Source: Brevundimonas naejangsanensis DSM 23858
Lineage (GTDB): Bacteria > Pseudomonadota > Alphaproteobacteria > Caulobacterales > Caulobacteraceae
Direction: 5' to 3'
Assembly: GCF_000421705.1 (NCBI RefSeq)
Contig: NZ_ATXN01000002.1
Span: 682,001-746,000, forward strand
DNA length: 64,000 bases
Shown: positions 57,432 through 64,000 of the stretch, one piece after another
Layout of the letters: the number at the start of each line of letters is the position of its first letter
How positions within the stretch are numbered: the first letter of the stretch is position 1
Notes under the pieces: model-generated
The model's database searches: none
What the model saw: the letters and a program-made list of their open reading frames with translations, nothing else
Told to the model about the DNA's origin: nothing
Position numbers and translations under genes: made by a program

Positions 57432-57515
57432 TGGTGGGGGAAGCAGGACTCGAACCTGCGAAGCTTACGCAGCGGATTTACAGTCCGCCCCCTTTGCCGC
57501 TCGGGACATTCCCCC
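57432..57515 (-). tRNA. tRNA-Tyr (anticodon GTA)
   Basis: An 84-base tRNA with a long variable arm, as tyrosine tRNAs have. The acceptor arm GGGGGAA (57509-57515) pairs with TTCCCCC, then A and an encoded CCA (57432-57434). The anticodon GTA is the complement of 57479-57481. It precedes tRNA-Gly by 96 bp. Confidence 0.97.
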
Positions 57516-57664
57516 AGCGCGCCTTATGTCAATGCCGGTCTGGAAACGCCGGAAACAATCTTTCGATCATTTCGCGACGAAAGCCTTCGCTGTCGGGCGA
57601 CGCCTGCAGTAGAGGAAGCGCCTGAACCGAAAGCCCTGGGGCCCAAATCGGAGGCCGTCTTATA

Positions 57665-58543
57665 GTGTCGTCATTTCGAGAACGCAACGACCGGAAAACC
57701 GGTAAAAAACAATCTTTCCACAAGAGGGACGAAACACGCCCAAATCGGGCTCAACCCCCCGCCCCGCAAGGACGCAGCTCCGGCGAAAACGAGCGCAGAC
57801 CCGCCCGATCGCGCCCGGACGCCGATAATTTTCTTTGGGGACGCCACCCGGTTCTGGCCGCTTTGGCGAATCCGGCGCGGCGCGGAACGGGCCGTCTGAT
57901 GGTCACGGAAGACCGCGCCGAGGAGATTCAGCGCGAGAATCTGGCGAACGGCCACCGAATTGAAGTGGTCGATTCGGTCGCCCTTGGCCGGATGCTGCCC
58001 GCCGGGGCCGTGCACCAGGGCATGGCCTTCAAGGTCCAGCCGCTGGAGGGCGTCGATCTGGAAGACCTGGCCGAACCGGCTGAGGGCGTCATCGTCATGC
58101 TGGATCAACTGACCGACCCTCAGAACGTCGGCGCCATCTTCCGCTCGGCCCTGGCCTTCGGCGCGCGCGGCATCGTCGTGCAGGACCGCCACTCTCCCGC
58201 CCTCGCCGGCGCCCTAGCCAAGGCCTCGGCCGGCGCGACCGAGCGCCTGCCCTGCGCCCGCGTCACGAATCTCAGCCGCGCGCTGGAAAAGCTGGCCGAT
58301 CACGGCTGGCGCGCCATCGGCATGGACGGCGGCTCGGACCTGACGCTGGAACAGGCGCTGGACCCCCGTCCGACCGTCATCGTCATGGGTTCGGAAGGCG
58401 ACGGCGTGCGCCGCCTGGTGGCCGAGCACTGCGAAGCGATGGCCCGCATCCCCATGCCCGGCGGTTTCGAGAGCCTGAACGTCTCCAACGCCGCGGCCAT
58501 CGCCCTTTATGAAGCCGCGCGGGCTCAGGGGCGCGCAAGCTAG
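57665..58543 (+). CDS. rlmB: 23S rRNA 2'-O-ribose methyltransferase, RlmB/TrmH type
   Basis: 292 residues. A disordered basic N-terminal stretch (about 1-50) is followed by a substrate-binding domain (NFLWGRHPVLAALAN) and a SPOUT methyltransferase domain: VIVMLDQLTDPQNVGAIFRSALAFG (motif 1), TVIVMGSEGDGVRRLVAEHC (motif 2), and PGGFESLNVSNAAAIALYEAAR (motif 3, SAM knot). It would methylate G2251 of 23S rRNA. The start is a GTG at 57665 with GGAGG ten bases upstream. Divergent from the tuf-tRNA operon. Confidence 0.93.
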   Translation: MSSFRERNDRKTGKKQSFHKRDETRPNRAQPPAPQGRSSGENERRPARSRPDADNFLWGRHPVLAALANPARRGTGRLMVTEDRAEEIQRENLANGHRIEVVDSVALGRMLPAGAVHQGMAFKVQPLEGVDLEDLAEPAEGVIVMLDQLTDPQNVGAIFRSALAFGARGIVVQDRHSPALAGALAKASAGATERLPCARVTNLSRALEKLADHGWRAIGMDGGSDLTLEQALDPRPTVIVMGSEGDGVRRLVAEHCEAMARIPMPGGFESLNVSNAAAIALYEAARAQGRAS

Positions 58544-58615
58544 GGACACACCCCCCGCGCCACTTCGCCCCTGCGGCGTCTTGGCGCGGGTCCCGTCGGG
58601 CTTTATGAGTGCGGC

Positions 58616-59470
58616 ATGGACTTCCTCTCCAATCCCGAACTGATCAGTCAGGCCTCCGCCCTCGGCAAGGTGCTGATGATCGACCTGGTGCTGGCCGGCG
58701 ACAACGCTGTCGCCGTCGGCCTGGCCGCCGCCGCCCTGCCGCAGGAACAGCGCCGCAAGGCCATCCTGGTCGGCCTGGCCGCCGCCGTCGTCATGCGCAT
58801 CGGTCTGGCGCTGATCACCGTCCAGCTGTTGGCCATCGTCGGCCTGTTGCTGGCGGGCGGCTTCCTGCTTCTGTGGGTCTGCTGGAAGATGTGGCGTGAG
58901 CTGCGCGAACAGGCCACCCACGATCAGGCCGAAGCCGAAGCCGAGATCGAGCGCGCCATGGCCATCGAACACGGCGGCGGCCCCTCGCCCGAGGAAATGG
59001 GCCTGAAGCGCAAGACCTTCGGCGCCGCCCTGATCCAGATCATGATCGCTGACCTGACCATGTCGCTGGACAATGTGCTGGCCGTGGCGGGCGCCAGCCA
59101 TGATCACCCGTGGATCATGGTGTTCGGCCTGATCCTGTCGATCGCCCTGATGGGTCTGGCGGCCACCTTCATCGCCAAGCTGCTCAACCGTTATCGCTGG
59201 ATCGCCTATGTCGGCCTGGCGATCGTGCTGTACGTCGCGCTGCACATGATCTGGGACGGCGGCCGTTCGGTGATCGTGCGCACCGGCCATACGGAACAGT
59301 TCAACGCCTCGGCCCCGGCCTTCCTGGCGATCGGCGCGGAGGAAGAAGCCAAACATCTGCGTCAGGGCGGCAAGGGCGCAAACTCACATACGCCCCACGC
59401 CCTGCCCGGCGGTCGAGAGCGGGGCGCCCCGCCGCCGCAGACGGTCGAGCCCGCGCCGCCTGCGCCCTGA
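58616..59470 (+). CDS. TerC/YjbE-family membrane protein
   Basis: 284 residues with about seven membrane helices. Two acidic motifs of the TerC family occur: DLVLAGDNAVAVGLA and, further on, MIADLTMSLDNVLAVAGASHDH. The C-terminal 60 residues are hydrophilic and Pro-rich. These proteins are metal-ion transporters or exporters, with manganese the best known substrate. I see no yybP-type riboswitch in the 72 bp upstream. It lies in the same direction as rlmB, 72 bp downstream. Confidence 0.88.
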   Translation: MDFLSNPELISQASALGKVLMIDLVLAGDNAVAVGLAAAALPQEQRRKAILVGLAAAVVMRIGLALITVQLLAIVGLLLAGGFLLLWVCWKMWRELREQATHDQAEAEAEIERAMAIEHGGGPSPEEMGLKRKTFGAALIQIMIADLTMSLDNVLAVAGASHDHPWIMVFGLILSIALMGLAATFIAKLLNRYRWIAYVGLAIVLYVALHMIWDGGRSVIVRTGHTEQFNASAPAFLAIGAEEEAKHLRQGGKGANSHTPHALPGGRERGAPPPQTVEPAPPAP

Positions 59471-59473
59471 AAC

Positions 59474-59505
59474 AAAAAAGGCCCGGAGCGATCCGGGCCT
59501 TTTCT
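59474..59505. terminator. Terminator between terC and metG
   Basis: AAAAAAGGCCCGGA (59474-59487) pairs with TCCGGGCCTTTT (59492-59503) with T-run on the plus strand. The A-run lies on the other side, so it can also serve metG. Confidence 0.85.
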
Positions 59506-59533
59506 TTATTGCATGCCTTGGTCGTTAAGGCCC

Positions 59534-61243
59534 TTACCCCTCAGCGCCGCCGAAGCGTTCGGTCCATTCGGCGACCTGAGCGTCCTCGATCTTGGCGAAC
59601 AGCACCTGGGCAGAGGCTACGGCCTGCCCCGTCGGCAGGGCGTTCAGCAGATCGACCGGCGCGTCCGGCCAGGACAGGTCGGTCGCGCCCACGGTCGCGG
59701 CGATGCGGGCCGCCGCCTCGGGCATGAAGGGGGCGGTGATCCGGGCGAACAGGGCGACCAGGTTCAGGCCGGTGCGGACCCCGACGGCGGCGCGCTCACG
59801 GTCGGTCTTCAGCGCCGTCCACGGCGCGGCGACCTGCAGATACTCATTGCCCAAGGCCCACAGGGCGCGCGCGGCCTGGGCCGCCTTGCGGAACTCCATG
59901 GCCTCGAACTCGGCGGTCAGTTCGTCCAGCCCGGCCTTGATGTCGGCGGCCAGCTTGCTCTCCAGCGGCCCGGCCTCGCCTTCGGCCGGCAGCACGCCGT
60001 CGAACTTGGACTCGGTGAACTTGACGATGCGGTTGACGAAGTTGCCCAGCACGTCGGCCAGGTCCTTGTTCGTCGTCGACTGGAACTGCTCCCAGGTGAA
60101 GGCCGCGTCGGAATGTTCCGGCCCATAGGCTGTCAGGTGCCAGCGCCAGTAGTCGGCGGGCAGCAGCTCCAGCGCCTGATCCATGAAGACGCCCCGACCC
60201 ATGCTGGTCGAGAACTTTCCGCCGTACCAGTTCAGCCAGTTGAAGGCCTTCAGCTGGTCCACTGTCTTCCACGGCTCGCCTGAGCCGAGGATGGTCGATG
60301 GGAAGCTGACGGTGTGAAAGGCGACGTTGTCCTTGCCCATGAACTGAACGTAGCGCACGTCCTCGGCGCCCTCGTCCAGACGCCACCACGAGCGCCAGTT
60401 TCCGCCGGTCTTGTCGGCCCATTCCTCGGTTGCGCCGATGTATTCGATGGGCGCGTCGAACCAGACGTAAAAGACCTTGCCCTCCATGCCCGGACGCGGC
60501 CCGCCGTCAGGACCGACGACCGGCACGCCCCATTTCAGGTCGCGGGTGATGCCCCGGTCGATCAGGCCTTCATCCAGGTGCTTATAGGCGATGGAGCGGG
60601 CCAGCGGCTGCCACTGGGGCGAGCGGGCGTCGACCCAGGCGCGCACATCGTCGGCCACCTTGGTCTGCAGCAGATAGAGGTGGCGCGTGTCGCGGACCTC
60701 CAGATTGCGGCTGCCCGACACCGCCGAGTAGGGATTGATCAGATCGGTCGGATCCAGCAGGCGGCCGCAGTTGTCGCACTGGTCCCCGCGCGCCTTCTCA
60801 TAGGCGCAGTGCGGACAGGTCCCCTCGACGTAGCGGTCGGGCAGGAAGCGGGCGTCGTCGATCGAATAGATCATCCGGTCGACGCGCTCCTCGATCAGGC
60901 CGCGCTCCTCCAGCACCTTGGCGAAATGCTGGGTCAGGCGGGTGTTCGGCGAGTTGGAGCTGCGGCCGAACACGTCGAACGACAGGCTGAAGGCTTCGCC
61001 CGCGCGGCGCTGCACCTCGTGCTGCTCATCGCAATAGGCGCGCACGTCCTGACCGGCGGCGGCGGCGGCCAGTTCTGCCGGGGTGCCGTGTTCATCGGTG
61101 GCGCAGACATAGAGGACATCATGCCCCCTCGCCCGCATGAAACGCGCCCACACATCGGCGGGCAGCATCGACCCGGCCAGATTCCCAAGGTGCTTGATGC
61201 CGTTGATGTAGGGCAGCGCCGAGGTGATGAGGATGCGGGCCAT
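59534..61243 (-). CDS. metG: Methionyl-tRNA synthetase
   Basis: 569 residues. Class I synthetase with the HIGH-type motif in [16 protein letters not shown] (residues 12-27) and zinc-binding cysteines [18 protein letters not shown]. The anticodon-binding helices at the C-terminus include [25 protein letters not shown]. The KMSKS loop reads KFSTSMGRG, so the second Lys of the motif is replaced. No C-terminal tRNA-binding (EMAP-like) domain is present. I take the ATG at 61243; in-frame starts upstream cross an inverted-repeat element. Confidence 0.95.
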   Translation of the reverse strand: MARILITSALPYINGIKHLGNLAGSMLPADVWARFMRARGHDVLYVCATDEHGTPAELAAAAAGQDVRAYCDEQHEVQRRAGEAFSLSFDVFGRSSNSPNTRLTQHFAKVLEERGLIEERVDRMIYSIDDARFLPDRYVEGTCPHCAYEKARGDQCDNCGRLLDPTDLINPYSAVSGSRNLEVRDTRHLYLLQTKVADDVRAWVDARSPQWQPLARSIAYKHLDEGLIDRGITRDLKWGVPVVGPDGGPRPGMEGKVFYVWFDAPIEYIGATEEWADKTGGNWRSWWRLDEGAEDVRYVQFMGKDNVAFHTVSFPSTILGSGEPWKTVDQLKAFNWLNWYGGKFSTSMGRGVFMDQALELLPADYWRWHLTAYGPEHSDAAFTWEQFQSTTNKDLADVLGNFVNRIVKFTESKFDGVLPAEGEAGPLESKLAADIKAGLDELTAEFEAMEFRKAAQAARALWALGNEYLQVAAPWTALKTDRERAAVGVRTGLNLVALFARITAPFMPEAAARIAATVGATDLSWPDAPVDLLNALPTGQAVASAQVLFAKIEDAQVAEWTERFGGAEG

Positions 61244-61310
61244 GATGTTCCAACGTCTGACAGGGAGGCGTCGGATATAGAGGGCGAAATGGGCGCCGTC
61301 ACCTTTAGCC

Positions 61311-61455
61311 TTCTCCCTCCCCTTCATGGGGAGGGTGGCTGAGCCTGAAGGGCGAGGCCGGGTGGGGGCGGCAAGGCAAACCAAGCGCGTTCCGTCACCT
61401 GGCTCTCCCCACCCGGTAGCTTTGCGACCGCCCTCCCCATGAAGGGGAGGGAGAA
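61311..61455. repeat. Long inverted repeat (CCCTCTCCC family) between metG and the MATE gene
   Basis: The 25-bp arms TTCTCCCTCCCCTTCATGGG plus GAGGG (61311-61335) and their perfect complement (61431-61455) flank a 95-bp centre. Each arm is itself palindromic around CATG. The left arm is upstream of metG, the right arm 3 bp from the MATE stop codon, so the whole gap is occupied by this element. Confidence 0.85.
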
Positions 61456-61457
61456 AT

Positions 61458-62828
61458 CTACGTCAGCCGCCGCGCGATGCGCACGAAGCGCCCGGTCAGC
61501 AGCGCGCCCGAGATCAGGCTGGCGACGATCACCGACCAGACCAGTCCGTCCACCCCGATCCGGTGCGCCAGGAACCAGCCCAGCGGGATCATGATCAGGC
61601 CATAGGACAACAGGTGCATCAGCGTCGGCCACACCACGTCGCCTGCCGCACGGTTGGCCTGTGCGGCGACCACCTGCATGGCGTCGGCGACGAAGAACAG
61701 CGTCGCCAGCACCAGCGCCGGAGCCGCAATGGCGAGGATCGCCGGGTCGGTCGTATAGGCGCCGACGATCAGCCGCGCCGACGGCCAGATGATCAGAGCG
61801 ATGATGAAGGCCAGCACCGTCACCACGCCGATGCCGGCCAGACCGCCGCGCATCACGCCCGCCTTGTCCGCCGCGCCATAGCTGCGACCGACCAGCACCG
61901 CCGTCGCGGACGAAAGCCCCATCGGCACCATGAAGACTATGGCCGAGATGTTGATCACGACCGCCCAACTGGCGGTCTGGGCGGCGCCCAGCTGACCGGC
62001 GAACAGGGTCATGGCGGCGAATGCGCCGACCTCGATGAAGTTCGACGCGCCCGCGCCCAGCCCGACCTTCATCTGCTGGCTCTCGACCGCCTTGTCGCGT
62101 TTGGGCTTCTTGAACACGCCCCAGGCCCGCGCCTCGGGCAGGCGCAGGATGAAGACGACCAGAAAGATCGCCAGCGCCGTGCGCGCGCCGAACGTCGCCC
62201 AGGCCGAGGCCACCGCGCCATGCAGGCCGATGCCCAGCAGGTCCGGCACCAGCAGCAGGTTCAGCGCCAGATTGACCGCATTGGCCACCCACATGGCGAC
62301 CATGCCCGCCTTGGGCCTGTGCAGTCCCTCAAGGAAGAACTGGGCGCAGACCGAAATCAGATAGGCGGGCATCGACAGGGCGAAGACCATCAGGGCGGGC
62401 GTCGCGCCCTCGCCCAGACCATCCTCCAGCCCCATGTGAACCAGTCCGAACGGCCCGAGCAGCAGCAGGCCGATCATCGAGACCAGACCGATCTGCAGCG
62501 AATAGGTCATCCCGCGCCTCAGGACGGCGCCGACCTCGTCGCCCCTGCCCTCGCCCAGCAGGCGGGCGGTCATGACCTGCACCCCCATCATCAGGCCGAC
62601 CGCCGTGGTCAGCACGACCGAGGACGGCGCCCATGCCAGGGAGTGGAAGGCCAGCTCGCGGCTGGCGTAGTGGCCGACGACGATGGCGTCCGTCAGCCCC
62701 ATCGTCATGATGCCCAGACGCGCCATAACGACCGGCCAGGCCAGCTTCAGCAGCTCGGACAGGGTGGCGCGTGTTTTGAAGCTGAACAGAGCGTGGGTCA
62801 TCGGAGGCCGCAACAGCCACGCGCCCAT
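61458..62828 (-). CDS. norM: MATE-family efflux transporter
   Basis: 456 residues with twelve hydrophobic helices. Typical stretches are [60 protein letters not shown] and [25 protein letters not shown]. It would export drugs or toxic cations by Na+ or H+ antiport. Either of two starts is open, 62828 or the ATG at 62801 ([17 protein letters not shown]); no strong Shine-Dalgarno site favours one. The symbol is a family name only. Confidence 0.88.
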   Translation of the reverse strand: MGAWLLRPPMTHALFSFKTRATLSELLKLAWPVVMARLGIMTMGLTDAIVVGHYASRELAFHSLAWAPSSVVLTTAVGLMMGVQVMTARLLGEGRGDEVGAVLRRGMTYSLQIGLVSMIGLLLLGPFGLVHMGLEDGLGEGATPALMVFALSMPAYLISVCAQFFLEGLHRPKAGMVAMWVANAVNLALNLLLVPDLLGIGLHGAVASAWATFGARTALAIFLVVFILRLPEARAWGVFKKPKRDKAVESQQMKVGLGAGASNFIEVGAFAAMTLFAGQLGAAQTASWAVVINISAIVFMVPMGLSSATAVLVGRSYGAADKAGVMRGGLAGIGVVTVLAFIIALIIWPSARLIVGAYTTDPAILAIAAPALVLATLFFVADAMQVVAAQANRAAGDVVWPTLMHLLSYGLIMIPLGWFLAHRIGVDGLVWSVIVASLISGALLTGRFVRIARRLT

Positions 62829-62864
62829 GCGCGCGTCAATCGATTTTCCGTGTGTTTCGGGCGC

Positions 62865-63260
62865 CTACCAGGCGCCCAGTTCGCGCAACTCCCGCGCCAG
62901 TTCGGGCGGCAGGTCCGTCGGCTCGGCCACCGACAGGTCCGGCGGCACGTCCTTGTCGAAATAACGCCAACCCTGAAACGGCCGCCGGGCCAGCGGCGCG
63001 GTGCGGATGACCTGGCTGTCCAGCTTGATTTCACACCGGCTGGCCTTGCCCTCGCCCACGGTGGTGATGTCCAGAATGCGCTGACGGCAGGTCACTACGC
63101 CCTTCATCACCCAATAAAGGGAGCCGCCGTCTTCGATCTCGGCGGCGCGCTTGGGCGTCATGCGGGTGTGAACGATGCGCCAGTCGGACCGGGCGGCGTT
63201 CGCCTCCAGCGTCTCGACGTCCGACACGCCGACGCAGAGCTTGATCATGTGCAGGGGCAT
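62865..63260 (-). CDS. DUF1489-family protein
   Basis: 131 residues, MPLHMIKLCVGVSDVETLEANAARSDWRIVHTRMTPKRAAEIEDGGSLYWVMKGVVTCRQRILDI, which looks like the alphaproteobacterial family DUF1489. No function is known. No signal peptide or membrane helix. It precedes the MATE gene by 36 bp and may be co-transcribed. Confidence 0.85.
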   Translation of the reverse strand: MPLHMIKLCVGVSDVETLEANAARSDWRIVHTRMTPKRAAEIEDGGSLYWVMKGVVTCRQRILDITTVGEGKASRCEIKLDSQVIRTAPLARRPFQGWRYFDKDVPPDLSVAEPTDLPPELARELRELGAW

Positions 63261-63280
63261 GAAACGCCGCCTCTACTCCG

Positions 63281-63370
63281 TTCATCCCGGCGGACGCCGG
63301 GACCCAGTGAGAGCCCCGCACGCGGCGCTCGACAAACTTGCTCGGGCCAACTCCCGGCGTCCGCCGGATC
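63281..63370. repeat. Inverted repeat between the DUF1489 and carboxylase genes
   Basis: Perfect 16-bp arms CCGGCGGACGCCGGGA (63287-63302) and TCCCGGCGTCCGCCGG (63352-63367) are separated by 49 bp. The left end reads TTCATCCCGG, a relative of the GTCATCC family. Confidence 0.7.
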
Positions 63371-63379
63371 AGCGGCGGT

Positions 63380-64000
63380 TTAGTCCGCCGCCTTCACCAC
63401 AGCCAGAACCGCGCCGTCCACGACCTGATCACCGACAGCGACGTTGAACTCGGCCACCACGCCGTCGAAGGGCGCGGTCAGGGCGTGCTCCATCTTCATG
63501 GCTTCCAGCACCACGACGGGTTGGCCCTTGGTCACGGCGTCGCCGGCCTTGGCGGGCGCCGCGACGATCTTGCCCGGCATGGGCGCGCGCAGGCCGCCGT
63601 CCGAGGCGGCGCCTACTGTGGCCGTTGTCGGTCGGCACAGCGACACCCGCGAAACTTCCCCGGCGCGGAAAACGACGACGTCATCTTCAACCGATATGAT
63701 CGAGGCGGCAGGCCGACCGTCGAACATCACGGAGGCTCCCTTGCCACGCCCCCCCCATTGCACGTCAGTGACCAACGAGGTAGCGCCCGCGCTCACGTTC
63801 CAATTCCAATCCGGCCTAGACGAAAATACGAAGTCCGATGCCGCATCCGCCGAATAGACCCGCACCTTAGCCCCAGGCGAGCTATTGGCGCGGAACCCGA
63901 ATATGCCGTCCGGGGTCGGCGTCCACGGGTCGAAAGGCCCACTTCCCCAGAACGCCCGGTCGTCATCGCGGGCAAGACCGTCGAGCAGAGCAGCGGCTCC
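63380..64000 (-). CDS. Acyl-CoA carboxylase alpha subunit (probably methylcrotonyl-CoA carboxylase), C-terminal part, cut by window edge
   Basis: 206 residues of an open frame continuous to the right edge, ending in a biotinyl domain: MPGKIVAAPAKAGDAVTKGQPVVVLEAMKMEHALTAPFDGVVAEFNV, with the biotin Lys in EAMKM. Ahead of it stands a BT-type linker (PFDPWTPTPDGIFGFRANSS). The order biotin-carboxylase then biotin carrier fits the alpha subunit of methylcrotonyl-CoA carboxylase (leucine breakdown). It is not the propionyl-CoA subunit, which is pccA at 2179. The biotin carboxylase part lies outside the window, so the substrate is uncertain. Confidence 0.7.
   Translation of the reverse strand, partial: GAAALLDGLARDDDRAFWGSGPFDPWTPTPDGIFGFRANSSPGAKVRVYSADAASDFVFSSRPDWNWNVSAGATSLVTDVQWGGRGKGASVMFDGRPAASIISVEDDVVVFRAGEVSRVSLCRPTTATVGAASDGGLRAPMPGKIVAAPAKAGDAVTKGQPVVVLEAMKMEHALTAPFDGVVAEFNVAVGDQVVDGAVLAVVKAAD

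Noticed and set aside
57527-57532. TTGACA on the minus strand as -35 box of the tRNA-tuf operon
   Set aside because: It lies only 12 bp ahead of the tRNA-Tyr 5' end, so a -10 box would fall inside the tRNA.
58544-58615. Manganese (yybP-ykoY) riboswitch upstream of terC
   Set aside because: Gap of 72 bp with no recognisable helix set or conserved loop.

Overview
The window is about 64 kb of high-GC DNA with tightly packed genes. It looks like an alphaproteobacterial chromosome, probably Caulobacterales and close to Brevundimonas or Caulobacter. This rests on gene content and protein flavour: an ScfR-regulated propionyl-CoA operon, a TonB receptor and ElpS-like lipoprotein next to a type II secretion operon, a DUF1489 gene, and an S10-spc-alpha ribosomal block with alphaproteobacterial sequences. 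I did no database search, so the genus is an inference.

Layout. 1-8.5 kb: the propionate (methylmalonyl-CoA) operon on the minus strand, in transcription order pccB, a low-GC STAS/ATPase gene, pccA, mutA, mutB (cut by the window edge), with the divergent regulator scfR/pccR and TTTGCAAA-type operators between. 8.7-11.2 kb: methylmalonate-semialdehyde dehydrogenase (mmsA) with a divergent LysR regulator. 11.3-15.7 kb: a response regulator, LysM-FecR protein and CHASE2 histidine kinase in one run. 15.6-31.1 kb, minus strand: an elpS-like lipoprotein, a TonB-dependent receptor, then gspCDEFGHIJKLM and a small lipoprotein. 31.4-35.6 kb: an amino-acid permease and an M14-type metallopeptidase. 35.8-50.9 kb, minus strand: rpsJ through rplQ, with secY, adk, a TonB-like gene and rpoA. 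51.5-55.8 kb: an outer-membrane barrel protein, a GSG-repeat surface protein, a JmjC/cupin protein with a GNAT partner, and a 54-residue ORF. 56.0-58.5 kb: tRNA-Tyr, tRNA-Gly and tuf, with divergent rlmB. 58.6-64 kb: terC, metG, a MATE transporter, DUF1489, and the end of an acyl-CoA carboxylase alpha subunit (probably methylcrotonyl-CoA carboxylase) running off the right edge.

How it works together. Propionyl-CoA is carboxylated by PccAB and rearranged to succinyl-CoA by MutAB; MmsA feeds propionyl-CoA from valine or thymine breakdown, and the right-edge carboxylase would serve leucine breakdown. The type II system probably exports the ElpS-like lipoprotein encoded beside it. The ribosomal block supplies translation, secretion (SecY) and transcription (RpoA).

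Main oddities. First, a single AT-rich gene fusing an N-terminal STAS-like domain, a GHKL ATPase and a C-terminal DUF4325-like domain sits 11 and 15 bp from its neighbours inside the propionate operon. Second, four copies of a palindromic ~40-bp element lie in frame in the prepilin leaders of three pseudopilins. Third, a TonB-like gene is embedded in the ribosomal operon. Fourth, several families of long inverted-repeat intergenic elements occur, including inside the ribosomal operon.
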